DNA of 64,000 nt. Source: Hydnum rufescens UP504 (taxonomy: Eukaryota > Basidiomycota > Agaricomycetes > Cantharellales > Hydnaceae). The position numbers and the translations under genes are program-made. This document shows, in pieces, positions 12,362 through 23,714 of this stretch. The DNA lies in contig MU129061.1 in assembly GCA_014904985.1 (NCBI GenBank), positions 62,001 through 126,000 of the forward strand. The letters run 5' to 3'. The first letter of the stretch is position 1, and each line of letters starts with the position of its first letter. The notes under the pieces are model-generated. The model did no database searches. It had not been told where the DNA came from and was given only the letters and a program-made list of their open reading frames with translations.

Positions 12362-14668
12362 TTATGGCGTTATGGTCGTGCGAGTTTCTCCGGGTCTAGT
12401 TGGCTCCTGTTCAGGCTGCTGAACATCGCGCGCGCCCCAGCTACTGCGAACAATGGCATCCACACGACCCTGCATCGCACGCGTCCTCGCAGGCGGTATA
12501 AATGATGAGGTATTTGTAGGAGGGTCGGCACTGCTTTGGCTACCAGCTCCAGGGGACGGAATCTCGTCTTCCTCCTGGAATGGACGGTCGTGCACCTTGA
12601 ACTTGCGGGGCGTGTAGGATGGACTAGGCACACCTAGACGCCGTCGTTCCGATATATTTGGTCTTCTCTTAGTCGAACTGCTCGCAGGTGGTTTCGAAGA
12701 TGAGTGGTCAATGTATTGACCTAGGACAGGGTCTGCAAAGAAGAGATCGGGATGCGCAGGAGGAGAAAGGACGGTTTGAGGTGCATCTAGCATTGGATGA
12801 TGGGATTGCGGTTCACGCAGCGGCCGCCCGTTCCGGTTATCCAAGGGATCATCAGGTCTTTGAGGTAGAGAGGTAGTACCGCGAGCTCGATACCGGGCGG
12901 GCGGCGTTGATATGGGTCCTGTCTTGCTTGACCTGATCTTGGAGCTAGGTATGAGCCGGGTTTGTTTGGTGTGATGCATTGTTCCTCCATCGGCGTCTAC
13001 GGTTCCCTCCTTGGGACGAGGACCCGGCAAGACACTCATATGTCCGCTGGAAGTTTGTCGTATATCGAGGACAGGAACTCCGAGAGCGGGTGTTCCATCA
13101 ATTGGAGATATGGAAGAGGACGTCTCGCTATCATGGTCCGGATTCAACGCACGAAGAACTGTACTGGGGCCATGTTCGTAGGTGGGTGTTGAGGTGGAGG
13201 GAGATGTATGAGCAGGCTGTGGAGTAAAAGCACCCACCACAGCATTCACACTGCGATATGCGCCTTCGTCTCGAATTTGATCTCGGGCTCGGGATCCTCG
13301 TAAGTGCGCTGCCTCAATACCTGATGGGTGTAGTTGAGTGCCAGATACACGTCGAACAGCAGCATCGTCTAATTCGCGGCCCCCAGCTCGTCCACGTCTG
13401 CGCGAACCAATTCTGAGTTTTTCAGCAATTCGTCGTCGAATGCTACCATGACTCTGCCGCCCGTAGATGAGTTCTTCATCCTCCTTGTCCTCACCATCTC
13501 CACTCAGATTATCTTCATCCCGGAGAGACACTTCTTGGAACCCATCGGGAAGAGCACTGAGCCCAGCTGGAGACGCGTGTACTCGACCGGGGTATCCGAC
13601 CGTGAGACCACCCTTTTCCACTCCGGTCTCCTGCGAAAGCCATTTCCGCGGTGCAGATTCGCCACGAGTCCGAGGGGCGGGAGGGACATCAGTCGGAACG
13701 AGAGGCACACGATCATCATTTATTCGTCGTAAGGCCGAAGATGGAGACGCCCCTGGAAGAAGCTGCTGCAAGGTATGAGCAAGGGAGCGAAGCGCTGTAT
13801 CTCGTGACGGGCTTCCGACGATCGCCGTGGCATCCACGTTTCCGGGAACAGCTGAGTAGTCGCAGTGCAGCGTATTGCTTCCTTCTCCGTGTCTACTGAG
13901 CAATGCTGGGATTGTTGTATTTTCGACCTGGATTTCCATTTCCCAGTTCGACTTGAAGGGATCTGGAGCGGGGAAATGGATAGAATGGATCCGACTGATC
14001 TTCCATTCCATGAACGGCATTTTCGTCTTCGTCACGGGAAAATGTGGCAGGAAAATGATCCCTTCGCTTTGACACATCGCGAATATATCATACCCGAGAG
14101 AGTCAGACCCAATATAAGCCCCAGAACAGCGAATATCGGAGCGAGATACGTGATCTTGAAAGGCTTTCCTCCACCATTATGGACTGCATTAGCATTGGAA
14201 TCGGGAGAGCTGGACGCTGTAATTTGAATGTATGAAATGCTCGTAGTGCTAGATGGTACATTTGCACTGGAGTTGAAAGATGTGGTCGCTGCAGTCGAGG
14301 ATGGAGATCCAGAAGCTCCCTGGGTGGCGTTATTATTTGTCATGTTGACGGCGGGCTTGGCAAAGAGGGGAACCGGGGAAGAGGTTGAATCTATCAGCAA
14401 TGATCCGTGATGGGGGCTCAGTGGGGGCCGCGGCTGCGGAGGATTCCACCCATGATGGATAAGGCCACCAGAAATCGTATGAGGATGTTGATGCATATTG
14501 TACAGATGTGGCAGGCGGAGGAGGAACGTAGTAGATAGGCGTCACAGAAGCCACGGAAGCTGCCTGCGGCATCCCACTCGAGGGATAGATCGCAGTGGAG
14601 ATAATTAGAATAGCGTGTAACATCAGAAGGGTACGTAGACGTGGTATTATCGTGTCGTGCTGAGCCAT
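12362..14668 (-). CDS. single-pass membrane protein with Ser/Thr-rich ectodomain and long disordered cytoplasmic tail
   Basis: Begins MAQHDTIIPRLRTLLMLHA with a hydrophobic signal segment (LRTLLMLHAILIISTAIY). A Ser/Thr/Pro-rich extracellular part with N-glycosylation sequons (NMTNNN, NSSANV) follows. A strong transmembrane helix lies near 14100 (YLAPIFAVLGLILGLTLSGMIY) with a following basic stop-transfer (SRCVKAKG). After an intron the tail runs through a 1.7-kb exon to the stop at 12362. It is rich in Ser, Pro and Arg, with an acidic patch (GDGEDKEDEEL) and a basic patch (RIGSRRRGRAGGR). The layout is that of a type I cell-surface protein, as in fungal wall-stress sensors, but no family domain was recognised and no function is claimed. 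The 5' exons (14668 to about 14100) change frame twice, which fits short introns. Confidence 0.65.
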
Positions 14669-15219
14669 GGTCGCGTCGAGTAAAGCAATAGATATACGGT
14701 AGTGGCGTGTTATCCAAAGAGAATGTCGCTGATCCTTCGTCGTTAGCCCCGAATGCGACCAGAGTCAGACGTCAAGGGAACGAGGTATAGAAACTGGCGT
14801 GTATGTGATTTCCCCGAAGCAAAACGAGCGTACGATAAAAAGGAGGGTAGATGACGCGCACGTCGCAATAGTCGTGCAATATAGAAAGACACCGTTCAGT
14901 GTTGGGGTTATTTGTGCCACCGGGAGGCGCTGACCAGCGAACGCTCGTTGCGAGCTTCCGTCACAACACGAACAAACAATTATTTTATCGGTGTTCGAGT
15001 GCATCTGTTACCGTACATCACCAGGAATATAGTAGTCAAGACCAGAAGAAGCCGCAAGGATGTTGTCCAGGATTGCAAAGCCCCAAAAGTGCTAGTAGGA
15101 ATTGGTACGAGAACCAGTAACGGGCACAAATCACAAAGGTGCGAGCGTGTATTAAAGCTAGAACGAACTAAATCAGATATGGCATACGGCAGTAGAAGTG
15201 GGATAGATCCACAGGGGTA
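14669..15219. other. intergenic stretch
   Basis: About 550 bases between the start of the membrane-protein gene and the stop of the syntaxin gene, both on the minus strand. No feature recognised. Confidence 0.5.
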
Positions 15220-16339
15220 TCAAGCGAGGATCTGAATAAATATTCAATGGTTGGGATCATTTTACCCGGTTCTATACTAGGAAAACTCACCGCCAATAAC
15301 ACGATACAGATCACAATAACAATAATTAGCATGAGGCAGGCAGCTCTTCGCCCCGCCTTACGCTGATACTCTGAAGCATGTCCTAATTCTTCGTTTGCGC
15401 CTTGCGTATCTCTCGCTATAGAGATGACGTTGCTCTCTATGTTCTCTGCGGACAGTCGACGAGTCAATGCCACACATCCAAAAAAACAGACCAAGGGAAA
15501 CAGGAGGGAAGAAACAAACTTACCGAGCATATCGCCTTGTTCGATTACAAGAGTCCCGAGATCCCTGAAAATCTCATTCAACTCGTGTATCCCAGTCTCA
15601 ATCTCTCGGATTTCCGTTTCGCGCTCTTGGATGAGAGATTCTTGGAATGCCAAGTCCGCGGGAGAAAGCCGCTGTCTGGGTGCCCCAGGCAATAATCAGT
15701 AATAGTAGCACATCCTGGCATAAGGCGCATACATTTGAAAATGTTGTTGTTGTTGCTGTTGCTGCTGTTGTTGTGATGGTGCCCCGGCTTCAAGCTCTTC
15801 ATCGACAGCCCGTTTTGTGTCTTCTACAACGGTGCGTTGGCGCTCAGCGCTCACTTTCTGTGCACGTTGGAAGGCAACTAGGGAAAGTTGCATGTCATGA
15901 GATGTTTTCTGGACCAGAGTCTTGTGCTGAGGCTACTGGACAGCTCAGACAGCAATAGCGAGTCGCAGTGCGAAATCCGCATACCAGAGAGCTTCCGAGA
16001 GAAACCAATCGTTTCAAGTCATCCGAGCCACGTTTAACCATCTCGCGGGTAGCTTCCGTCAAGTCATGTCTACCCAAGGGCAGGGAAGTGAGGAGAAAGG
16101 AAGGAGCACGAGAACAGATGCAGAACACACAGAGCCTTGCGCACAGAGCCAGTGTCCCTGCCCGTACCAAGCTGGTCCACAAGCTTCAGTATACCTTGTA
16201 CGTTCGCATTGATCTTGAATACTTGAATGGACAACGAAGATTGCAAGGAAAGGAATTGAGCATCTGCCCCGGAATTCGCTAAGCCAGGGCCGGCACCAGG
16301 CCCTGTCCCCCGCTCAAGGTCAAAGTCGTTGAAGGACAT
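15220..16339 (-). CDS. Qa-SNARE syntaxin (endosomal/vacuolar, Pep12/STX7 type)
   Basis: Starts MSFNDFDLERG at 16339. The N-terminal Habc-like helices (FLSLQSSLSIQVFKINANVQ, LTEATREMVKRG, LVAFQRAQKVSAERQR) lie on separate exons. A glutamine run coded by CAA/CAG repeats near 15735-15775 follows. The SNARE helix is RETEIREIETGIHELNEIF, then LGTLVIEQGDML, an intron, and NIESNV, which includes the zero-layer Gln typical of Q-SNAREs. A C-terminal transmembrane anchor (ACLMLIIVIVICIVLLAV) is completed by a tiny last exon: an intron ending ttattcag joins it to ILA and a stop at 15220. Syntaxins drive membrane fusion. The Pep12/STX7 assignment is an inference from the short N-terminus. It faces the MPP gene across an 84-base shared promoter region. 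No damage seen. Confidence 0.88.
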
Positions 16340-16423
16340 GCAACAATAAATGAGGTGGGGAGCCGGCGATACCCGCGTTTCGGGTTCCGCCGGTCAAAAG
16401 TTGCTGTAGAGCCATAGTCTCCC
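16340..16423. promoter_or_regulatory. 84-base bidirectional promoter region
   Basis: Only 84 bases separate the start codons of the divergent syntaxin (-) and mitochondrial processing peptidase (+) genes. The 5' leaders and core promoters of both must lie within or overlap this stretch. No clear TATA box was seen. Confidence 0.5.
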
Positions 16424-18014
16424 ATGGTAGCTGTTCGCCTCTTGTCATCTTCCCTCCGGCGCTCTATAGGAGGCGTGCAAGCAAGAGTATGTCTCATCGC
16501 TGAGTCCGATCTCTTCATTCTAACACCAGAATACTCCAGCATGCCATTCGGTCTCTGGCAACTGTGGTCACTGCACCTTTAACAGAGATATCTACACTCT
16601 CCAATGGTCTAACCGTGGCCACTGAAGCTCACCCTAATGCGTTGACTGCCACTGTCGGCGTGTGGATTGACGCTGGTTCGCGAGCAGAGACTGACGCAAC
16701 AAACGGGACAGCGCACTTCCTCGAGCACATGGCTTTCAAGGCACCAACAAACGCAGTCAACACGCTCTAGAGCTTGAAGTAGAGAACCTGGGTGCTCACT
16801 TGAATGCGTACACCTCGAGAGAACAGACAGTGTACTATGCCAAGTCATTCCGTAAGGACGTTCCGGCTTCGGTCGACATTATCAGCGATATCCTCCAGAA
16901 CTCGAAGCTGGAGACTTCGGCCATCGAGCGCGAGCGAGATGTCATTCTTAGAGAGCAAGAGGAGGTTGACAAGCAATACGAAGAAGTCGTATTCGATCAC
17001 CTGCATGCCGTCGCATTCCAGGGTAAGAATACTCTAATAATCTTGCAATACAACTGATCTCATAAAGAGATCTTAGGTCAACCTCTCGGGCGAACGATCC
17101 TCGGCCCAAAGAAAAATATCTTATCTATCAAGAGAGATGATTTGACTTCGTATATCAAGACGAATTATACCGCAGACCGTATGGTTCTCGTCGGCACTGG
17201 GGGCGTTGAACATTCCGAACTTGTCGAGCTCGCCAAACAGCACTTTGCCACACTCCCAGTCTCCTCAAATCCGGTACCGCTTGGCCGTGCTGCTCATCCA
17301 TCCACGAACTTCGTTGGATCGGAGGTTCGCATACGGGACGACACAATGTCTACCGCTAATATCGCCATTGCAGTCGAAGGAGTTGGCTGGCGGTCGCCAG
17401 ATTATTTCCCGATGCTTGTCCTCCAATCCATCTTTGGAAACTGGGACAGGTCGCTTGGCTCATCACCCTTACTATCGTCGCGGTTGAGTCACGTCATTTC
17501 GTCGAATAACCTGGCGAACAGCTTCATGTCCTTCTCTACATCCTATTCCGACACCGGTTTGTGGGGAATTTATCTCGTCACGGAGAACTTCATGAACATT
17601 GACGACTTGATTCACTTCACACTACGTGAATGGACCCGCATGTCCACTGCACCCACTGCCATTGAGGTTGAGCGCGCAAAGAGCCAGCTCAAGGCCAGTC
17701 TTTTACTAAGCTTAGATGGGACGACAGCGATAGCGGAGGATATTGGACGTCAACTCGTCACAAGTGGAAGGCGGTACACGCCCAAGCAGATTGAAAACGA
17801 CGTGAACGCCGTCACTGTGGAGGAGATTCAGCGCGTTGCTCAGAAATATGTCTGGGATAAAGATGTGAGTTTTCCGATCTTTCAAACGCGTGGGAAGGTA
17901 GTTTTGCTGATGACCTCATTCGGACGGTAGCTGGCAATTGCAGCTCTGGGGCGTATCGAGGGATTGTTGGATTACAACCGGATCCGCGCCGATACCTCGT
18001 CACTCGTCTACTAG
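16424..18014 (+). CDS. MAS1: mitochondrial processing peptidase beta subunit, with an apparent 1-base frameshift
   Basis: MPP-beta removes targeting presequences from imported matrix proteins and belongs to the M16 metalloproteases. Exon 1 (16424, [17 protein letters not shown]) is an Arg/Ser-rich presequence and splices to [10 protein letters not shown]. The zinc motif HxxEH is visible as HFLEHM at about 16713. [44 protein letters not shown] and a C-terminal WDKDLAIAALG follow, all typical of the family. Introns lie at about 16487-16530, 17022-17077 and 17864-17931. At 16740/16741 the reading frame breaks: the sequence reads AAGGCACC where the family reading (Lys-Gly-Thr) needs one more G. 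All motifs on both sides are intact. Because MPP-beta is essential and single-copy, this is more likely a base-call deletion than a true null, but the sequence alone cannot decide. Confidence 0.9.
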
Positions 18015-18108
18015 ACATTTCTCTTGTCTATACGAGGAGCCAAAATAGATCACGTGTTTATTTTTCTCTTGATTGTGTGATGGGCCAGCCTCATGAGAGC
18101 CAATAACT

Positions 18109-19732
18109 CTAGGGTAATGTCAGTGCTTTGATAGCAAGCTCGAGTGCACCCTCCCTGGTTTTATTTCCTGAATAACGTCAAATACGTGAGTGGATAAACA
18201 CACTACATTGATGAAAATGATGAAACCTCCGATGAAGCCCGAAGCATGGACAAACACGCCGCCAGGAATGCTGTAACCTCTGAGAGCTGTTCGTCTCGTA
18301 GTCCACGCCACCTATCGCAATCGTGCTGTGTTAGTAGATGATCGCGAATTCCCTTGACCTCGAAAAGATATGACAGAGACAAGGTGGACGTCAGAGACCA
18401 CGAAATTATCAACTCACGCTTCCGGGAGAGGCTTCCTACTCTCGAAACTCTCTGGGCTCACAGGAATTGCTTGAACACGCCAACTCCCCCCTGTCTCGTC
18501 CGCATAGAGTACGTAGTAAGGTTTGTCGTCCTCAGGAATTGAGAGTTCGCTTTCGATATCAAAGAGGTGTTCCTACATCCCCCAACGACACAAAGGCACA
18601 TGAGCAATCACGGAAAGAGTAAAGAATCAGGTATCATAGATCAACCTTCCACGGAGCAAACTGTTCGAAGAGGATGATCTTTCCAGCTGGGGTGCATGGA
18701 GGCACGTCCTTTAATCGCTTCCTCCACTAGACCACGACCAGGGAGCCATGCTTTAGCGTAGTAATCCAAGCGATCAAGGAATTCTGTTCCCGCAAGCTCA
18801 GACGCCTTCTTGAACCGAGCCTGAATATAGGGAAGAGACAGCTCAGGGTTTGAGAACAAGACAGGAGAGGGATAAGTATATACATCAACACCGGCGGCGT
18901 CAACGGACTCGTTCCATGCTGGATTCAAATGCGAGACCCGGCTAGAGAGATGTGTACTGTTTTTGTACTTAGGAGTAATGTCTTTTGGATACTGATTGAT
19001 CCCGTTATCGACTCCATCGATTGCTTCAATGAATTCCTGGAATAGAAGATGTTGACAGACCGTCAGTGAGGGGGGTTCGAGTCTAGGTGGCCAATTGTGC
19101 ACCTTGTATAATTTTAGGTATAACTTCTCGACTGTAGGATCTTGAGGAGAGATGTTCAGGCGCTCAGAGATGATTTCCCGCCCAAAGTGCCTTCACCCAA
19201 AGAGAGCCAGTAGAACGCTACGATTAGCGCCCAGCGAATAATAATGTAAAATCCTCAACGAACTTGTAAATCAGACCCGCAGAGGATAGTTTAGTCTCAA
19301 ACCCATGTCCGAACGTCTCTGTGAAGCCTCGCTGATGGTGATCGAATCGAAGGCTAACAGGATTGTACACGGCTCCAACATCGACAACAATGTCACACTG
19401 TTCGAGTCTTGGAGGATCGCGGGTCCTCACAAGATCTTCAATCAATCGTTTTAATTTATTTCATACACGCCTAAAAAGCAGAAGAAGCAGAGCGTACTGG
19501 CATCTTTGTATTTTGGAGTCTGATGTAAGAGAAAGACCGCAAGCGCCTCATCGCAATGAAACGTTCCGTTATGTGTCCCGATCACGAGGTTATCGGAGCT
19601 AGTCTTGAGTCGTTTTGTCACTGGCTGTTCTGAAGACATGCTTAGGAAGCGAAAGTATGCAAGACAGCGGACAGGACGAGCAAGGCTTTGGGATCGAAAG
19701 ATAGAAACTCTGAGCCCAAGGCAAATATTCAT
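18109..19732 (-). CDS. MYG1: MYG1 family 3'-5' RNA exonuclease
   Basis: MYG1 (UPF0160) is a DHH-like exonuclease found in mitochondria and nucleus. Met at 19732 gives an Arg-rich N-terminus (MNICLGLRVSIFRSQSLARP) suited to mitochondrial import. An internal Met at 19639 (MSSEQPVTKRLK) would give a nuclear or cytosolic form. The catalytic motifs are present: IGTHNGTFHCDEALA in exon 1, then DVGAVYNP and RFDHHQRGF in exon 2. Next come HFGREII, the family segment EFIEAIDGVDNGI, SSRVSHLNPAWN, and the C-terminal WRGLRDEQL, PGGVFVHASGFIGG and EGALELAIKAL, with a stop at 18109. At least five introns. No damage seen. It ends 95 bases from the MPP stop, so the two genes are convergent. Confidence 0.93.
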
Positions 19733-20368
19733 ATGGCAAGTGCCGGGAGTGGCGCTTCTGAGAACCACCAGAGTTTTCCCGATGTCGTTGGGGCACAGGA
19801 CCACGCACCGAATCCGCTTACGGGACCCAGGATACCAGTTGCTTGACAGAGGTTGTGCCTACTCACAGCAGAGCCAAACCATTACATCTAGGCCCCGAAA
19901 GGAATAAGCCACTCAGGACTGCATCGAGTATCAGAACCTCCGCCCTTGGGTGTAATGGGGGATGGGAATGGGGAGAAACGCTCAGATCGGTGGAACCCGG
20001 AGCTTGGGTGGGCTGCTACTAGGAATGGCACTAGCACTCATCCCTGGGAGCAGGAAAGCAGGCCCACGCGCCTCTGATAGTCTTGAATATAGCTGCATGT
20101 GCTTTACTGAACCCAGTTAGCAATTCCGGTAACTCAGAGATAGAAACGGCATCAGGAAAGCAGCGCCAAATGATCATTGAGTACAGAGTCCGGAATTTCG
20201 GTACTGTATTCATGGATTGGCTGTATAACCAGAAAAACTTACTATATCTGGACTAACCAATTAAGGTAGAATTGCGAAATATCTGCACGGCGGAGAAAAC
20301 ACATATACATACATAGACCGACGATAAGAATAGGAAGAATCAGTCTCCTGAGAAGAAAAAAAGGAATC
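19733..20368. other. intergenic stretch
   Basis: About 640 bases between the MYG1 start and the stop of Rap1-like paralogue B, both on the minus strand. It should carry the MYG1 promoter. No feature recognised. Confidence 0.5.
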
Positions 20369-22993
20369 CTAATCATCCATCATGTACAAGTCGGCTTGAT
20401 CGAGGAATGTGCGATTTTTCTTGAGCACCTCATACGTCGGCATAAGACATCCTTTATTAATCTCCCACTTCTTCAGTACTTCCTCGGGAGTAAATGAAAA
20501 TTTCTTGCACATCTTCCCCAGTGCGCGCGCGATTGCGGGATCGAGCTTTGCAAACATTGGGATGGGGTCAGGGGATCGAACGCGAGCAGGGACCCGCTCG
20601 GGATGGACGGGAATAATCTGGAAAGAAGACTCTCGGAGACGCCGTGTTCGATTCGTCGTAGCTGAGGTTGAGTCCACGTTCTTCTGCAAACGCTCGACGG
20701 GTGTAGAGGTGATATAGGCATTAGCAGAGCCTGAACGACGATTATGAGCGCGTATGGGGGAGCTTGATGAGGATGCGTAATCCTCGCTAGTAAGACCGGC
20801 ATCAGGTCCTGGGCTTAGATTTGGTCTGGGCGTAGGCTCGCGATGATCATCTTCGTCCGGGATTCCCTCTTCGTTATAGACGTCTTCCTCGAACAACTGC
20901 TCACCCTCAGCAGGATCCCCCTTCGCTAATTCGGCTGTGGTCCATGCCACCCGGCGAAGAGCGCTAGACCGCAGAGTCGGACGTGAATCCAGTTCGGCTG
21001 ACGGAGGAACGTCTACGATGGCTTGTGGTGTCTGCCCGTCAGTATCGCTTCGACTTCCTGGGTATTGTCTGCAGAGTCATCGCCTTCACCGACGTCCTAT
21101 TGCTTCAGAGACGGGTTCCATGTCAAAGTGATTCGTCTGCGGGCTCTGGGCCCAAGAACACCCGCAGATGGCGCTTGCGAAGGCGCTCTCGAAGGTGCTC
21201 TTGAAGACGCCCTAGAGACCGAACGAGTTCCGTAATGAGAGAGCGCTTGATGCTCGGCGACCATGGCCTGAGTCGCCGGACCCGATTCGAACGTCAGGTC
21301 ATCCTCTTCGTCCACTTCGTCAGGACCAGAATGGGGCGGGAGTCTCCGTCTGGAACATCATGGGCAGGTTCTGGTGGCAGTGAAGGTTGATTCCTACTAG
21401 AAATCGACTTAGTAGAGCTCATACGGGTGATATTCAGGGCACGGACTCGACAGCATGTTCCTCTTCGACGGCGATATTCCTAGCGAAGATAGCCGAAAGA
21501 ACGGCCCAGTAAGAGCCGGAGAAGAAACCGTTGGGATATAGGATGACGTACTGCCCAGGCTCATCGACATCTATAGCATCTACGATGGAGCTCCCCCTCT
21601 TTGGATGCTGATCATCCGGAGACAGAGAGGGTGGTCGCGGAATCTTGCGTTGGCGTCCTACGGCTTCATCGTCGCTCTCAGATGTAGGGGCCTTTCGCTT
21701 CTTGGTGGCTACAGGTTCTGACTTGGCCTTCCTCTGCGCTCCAGATCCAGACGAGTTGCCAGGATCTACAGCCAATCGAGGTCTATCCTGACCCGTTTTT
21801 GAACGGAGATGCTTTTCGATCAGGTCATCCATGTACGCGGGCTTCGTTTTATATCGTTCCCGCCACGAAGCTGCAGTATGCCCAACTGCCCAGGGGTAAA
21901 TCTTAGGCTGAAGGCCAGTCAATGTTGGATCAGTTTACTGCGGTACATGGGTGTTGGCCAGATATAAGACCGACATTTTTCATCAGGTGTTCATACAATT
22001 TTGGAGCACCGCGACTATTCACGTAGGGCTTCGGTTTGGGGCACTCTTCTGCGAGATATTTTACAAGGCGGAGGTCGTCCTCATGGCTGAATACCGCTCG
22101 CCTGTGACAAGACACCTTGTCAGTGCGTGACACTCAAGATATTGGAAAATCTTTTGTTCACGGTTCTCGGCCCCCTCTACGTTGTGTGAATTCAATCTCC
22201 CCTGCCTTCAGACACTCATCAACCCAGAGGGGCGATTCGATGGCCTTTTCAGACGAGTTGGGGTAGAGTTTCCTAAGCTCCAAAAGTTTCGGACTGGTTG
22301 GTGAACATATGATGACTCGCGCATCCTTTTTCTTATCGACAATAATACCGCCATGGTTCTGTCCCAATACGAGATAAATAAGTGTGGCAATATGGAAAAG
22401 AAATAAAAATCTCACGGCGATCTTGGTGGCGAGATTGCTTCTAGCTTCCCTGGGTGTGGATCGGTGGATAAACACTTTGAGCAATCTTGCATAGCCTGGC
22501 TCCAAAAATACTGGGCTGGTACGCGCAAATGCTTCTGGATCGAGGAGTCTCTTTGCCTCGAGACAACCAGTGATGAAAGTCCAGCTGACAACCCAGATTG
22601 GTTTGCTTGGATCATTAGGTTTCGAATGGATGAGGTCTTTTCCTCTGCGAGAGGTTGGATCTATGAGAATATAACCGCGTCGAGGAAAGACCTCCCGGTG
22701 TTCGTTTGCTATCCTGCCGCCGGAGTGCTACAGCACACAGCTACATAAATAACGCGTGGAATAACTCTTGGATAATAACGGTATCTTACTTTAATGGCAT
22801 CGAACAGCCAGGCATGGAGGTTAGGTTCCAGACGAGGTTGTATATAGAAATTGAGACGCCGCCTGTCCTCTCCATCTACGGTTGTGAAGAGCTAAAGGGA
22901 AAAAAATGAGAGGCTACAGACATCATGGATCAGAAAGACGCGCACATGCGAGAGATCCGCTTCCTCTGCGTTCTCGTTCTTAGCTTCAGGCAT
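20369..22993 (-). CDS. Rap1-like telomere protein paralogue B (two BRCT-like parts, Myb, C-terminal helical domain)
   Basis: Start at 22993 (MPEAKNENAEEADLSHVR) chosen because it aligns with exon 1 of paralogue A. An intron (about 22946-22900) leads to LFTTVDGEDRRRLNFYIQ, HSGGRIANEH, RGYILIDPTS and IWVVSWTFITGCLEAKR (BRCT). A second part has NHGGIIVDKK, ARVIICSPTSP and SPLWVDECLKAGEIEF. The Myb domain is more complete than in copy A: RAVFSHEDDLRLVKYLAEE, then PKLYEHLMKN, and after an intron IYPWAVGHTAASWRERYK. A linker with an APS/RAPS repeat, KKRKAP and the shared GPATQAM motif (about 21270) precedes the C-terminal domain: FAKLDPAIARALGKMCKKF, FTPEEVLKKWEINKG, FLDQADLY. Telomere or chromatin binding is inferred from the domain order. 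The paralogue lies inverted at 8824-11519. Confidence 0.75.
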
Positions 22994-23586
22994 CGCGGGG
23001 CGATGAGGCGAACTTCGGCTGTAACCGAGGCTCCAATTTTGCATGTTACGTAACCAAGCATTTGAACTTCATCGATGTGGATGCCTGGTAGAGCACTGGC
23101 GAGTGCTCGCTGCAGCTCGGCTTCATACCAGATGACTGCCTCGTTCGGTGGTTGTCGGTTCGTGCGTTTCCACGAGGGAAACTGTTGGAATTGTTGGATC
23201 TGCGAGTCGGTCGACGTCCACTGAGTACCTGGTGGGTATGAGGCGAGAACGTTCCTTGTAGGTTCGAGAGAGATGCGGAAGAGGCGGCGAATTCGCAATG
23301 GGAGCAGACCCAACAGGAACGACACAATAGTGCTGCCCATGATCCGAAAAAATGGTCACCAACGATGTCAGAACCATAGCACATTATTATTTCATGCGGC
23401 AAATAAGACTGATAACTGCCCAGTTTGTAGAGCTGTCCCGATGTCGGCAACGATGCGCTCTACTCGCCACTTCCATTCTTCCCAATCCCCCGAATTATAT
23501 CGTGTCGCCCCTCCCAACCGGTCCGATGGATAATTCGTAATGGTTGCGATCTTCCTGGATTTCTTTGTCTCTTCTGGTGCGTACAT
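22930..23586 (-). CDS. small unrecognised gene upstream of Rap1-like paralogue B
   Basis: Two exons are suggested. 23586-23392 (MYAPEETKKSRKIATITNYP, then DWEEWKWRVERIVADIG) leads to 23340-22930, which opens with a hydrophobic stretch (STIVSFLLGLLPL) and continues to NEAVIWYEAELQRALASALP and IDEVQMLGYVTCKIGASVT. No family was recognised. The hydrophobic segment could be a membrane anchor or an amphipathic helix. The stop at 22930 lies 64 bases inside the first exon of paralogue B on the same strand, so either the C-terminus is spliced differently or the genes truly overlap. Confidence 0.4.
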
Positions 23587-23714
23587 ATCCCCTTACTTTT
23601 CTTTCACCTGCACATAATTACTTGGGAAATTGAAATCGACCCCTCTGCCTCCCCCTAGTCGTCACGGCACTAATGGGCTGTAGACTGGGCAGATATATTC
23701 AGTAGCGGACGCGA

